Shown in pieces: positions 62,996 through 64,000 of a stretch of 64,000 bases of DNA. Source of the stretch: Malaya genurostris. Its lineage: Eukaryota; Arthropoda; Insecta; Diptera; Culicidae. The DNA lies in the NCBI RefSeq assembly GCF_030247185.1, contig NC_080570.1:163654882-163718881 (forward strand), given 5' to 3'. How positions within the stretch are numbered: position 1 is the first letter of the stretch; each line of letters starts with the position of its first letter. Below the pieces are notes generated by a model that saw only the letters and a program-made list of their open reading frames with translations, was not told where the DNA came from and ran no database searches. Made by a program: the position numbers and the translations under genes.

Positions 62996-64000
62996 TGGAG
63001 AACAAATGGTGAAAACATATCATAGTAACCATTGTATATACACCCAACTTCGAAATGCAGCATTTCAGGGTGTTTTCATTTCATTTTTACCCGGAAAACA
63101 TCGATTTGTAGTTGAGCAATTTTTGCGCGTTCCAGCCTGCTCTTACGCTTTTCAGCACATGAAGAATTAAGAATCCGACATTTTAGAACCGTACTTACCC
63201 TAACCTCTCTTTTTTGCGAACGTCCCCCTTTGAAATATTTGAAAATATTTAGAGGCACTGCTTAGCCTTTTGGATTGAGAATTAAAGTAAACTACATACT
63301 TCGAGTTCTAACTTACTGACTTGGATATATTTCCTATTTAATTACAGAGTTTTGATATGAGTTCCCATTTGTTTGTGCCGTGTTTTTCCTACTAAATGCT
63401 AATTGCACATTTTCTGCTGACGTTGACTTTAAAAACGCATGTTATTGTGAATTGTTTCGTTGTGAATGAACGACTGACCTAGTAGAGAAGGCAACAAGCG
63501 ACTAGAAATATACGCTCCTACCGGTGGTTATTCTTGATGTTAGGGGAAAATGAGACATACGAATATTCCTTGGATTATCTCCTTGATCGATCCATCTTAC
63601 TCATTGTGCTCTTTTCGCTTTTAGTGGGATAGCACACTTGACACTTATTACATGAAATACCAATTTTTCATCGTTTACCCTACGGGCTTTCCTCTGAAAA
63701 ATCAAAGATTGTTTGAAAAATCAAGAATTGTTCATTATTAACTTGAGCCACTGCGTGGCAAGAATTTCTTTCTTTTGAGTTAAAGTAGCCACGTTCTCGG
63801 TTGGTAGTCGTTCTCGAACTATATATTTCATTCCAATCTTTCTTAACGCTAGGTCCTACTCGGGTGGTGGCTACGTGACCCTTTTTAGCGCGTCAGCATA
63901 AAACGGTCACCGCTCTGTCGGTGGCAATGATCGCGCTTTATGCTGCGTCGGAGTTTCGATATCATTTATTTATTTTAATGACTAAAGCGGGCCTGTATCC
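62996..64000. other. No gene recognised
   Basis: No domain-bearing ORF or recognised repeat to the right edge. ATTTCATTTTTACCCGG and short frames only. Confidence 0.35.

Noticed and set aside
1..64000. tRNA, rRNA or snRNA genes
   Set aside because: None recognised by eye on either strand; short RNA genes could be missed without a covariance-model search.

Overview
The window looks like nuclear DNA of a mosquito, most likely a culicine (Aedes/Culex group). This is inferred from the very AT-rich sequence packed with decayed insect transposons (errantivirus, BEL/Pao with PHD-finger Gag, hAT and Tc1/mariner relatives, non-LTR elements), from a phenuivirus (phasivirus/phlebovirus-like) nucleoprotein fossil, and from an insect-like SmD3 gene. 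Only one ordinary host gene is convincing: the single-exon spliceosomal gene SmD3 at 44433-44876 (+). Nearly everything else is repeat.

Layout. 0-3.4 kb: 3' part of an insect errantivirus, with an integrase end running in from the left edge, a long intact env-like ORF and a splice acceptor just before it. 3.4-12.3 kb: a mosaic of at least three BEL/Pao-type retroelement fragments (PHD-finger/DUF1759 Gag, protease, RT start, RNase H scrap, integrase, DUF5641 tail, env), all broken, one interrupted by a hAT-type MITE. 12.3-21.8 kb: dispersed repeats, a 315-bp near-identical direct repeat, a 134-bp GC-rich tandem repeat, and a hAT-type MITE holding a later retroposon with a perfect 22-bp target duplication. 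21.87-26.9 kb: a 5-kb satellite of five higher-order units, with a highly conserved 31-nt box present 17 times. 27.1-28.5 kb: satellite-related 72-bp modules whose reading frame is conserved. 30.5-31.8 kb: a nearly complete DD41D mariner-type transposon, followed by broken relatives to 37.5 kb. 37.6-39.7 kb: a Tc1-like N-terminal fragment, MITEs, and one decayed inverted copy of the satellite unit. 43.6-46.3 kb: nested MITEs around SmD3. 46.7-48.7 kb: a promoter-like block with a possible small intron and another inverted satellite remnant. 48.7-59.9 kb: LTR-element pieces, mostly minus strand, a 5'-truncated non-LTR reverse transcriptase, and LTR ends with a tRNA-Arg-type primer-binding site. 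60.2-60.9 kb: the viral nucleoprotein fossil (minus strand, one in-frame stop), between two LTR-like direct repeats. 62.8-63.0 kb: a DD37E transposase fragment.

How it fits together. Satellite array, endogenous viral sequence and densely nested, often co-oriented retroelement debris together resemble what is known of piRNA-producing loci in culicine mosquitoes, including a conserved satellite that makes abundant maternal piRNAs. That link is inference: no small-RNA data are in the sequence, and I did not match any known piRNA. Several fragment boundaries, LTR ends and element families are approximate because no alignment could be run.
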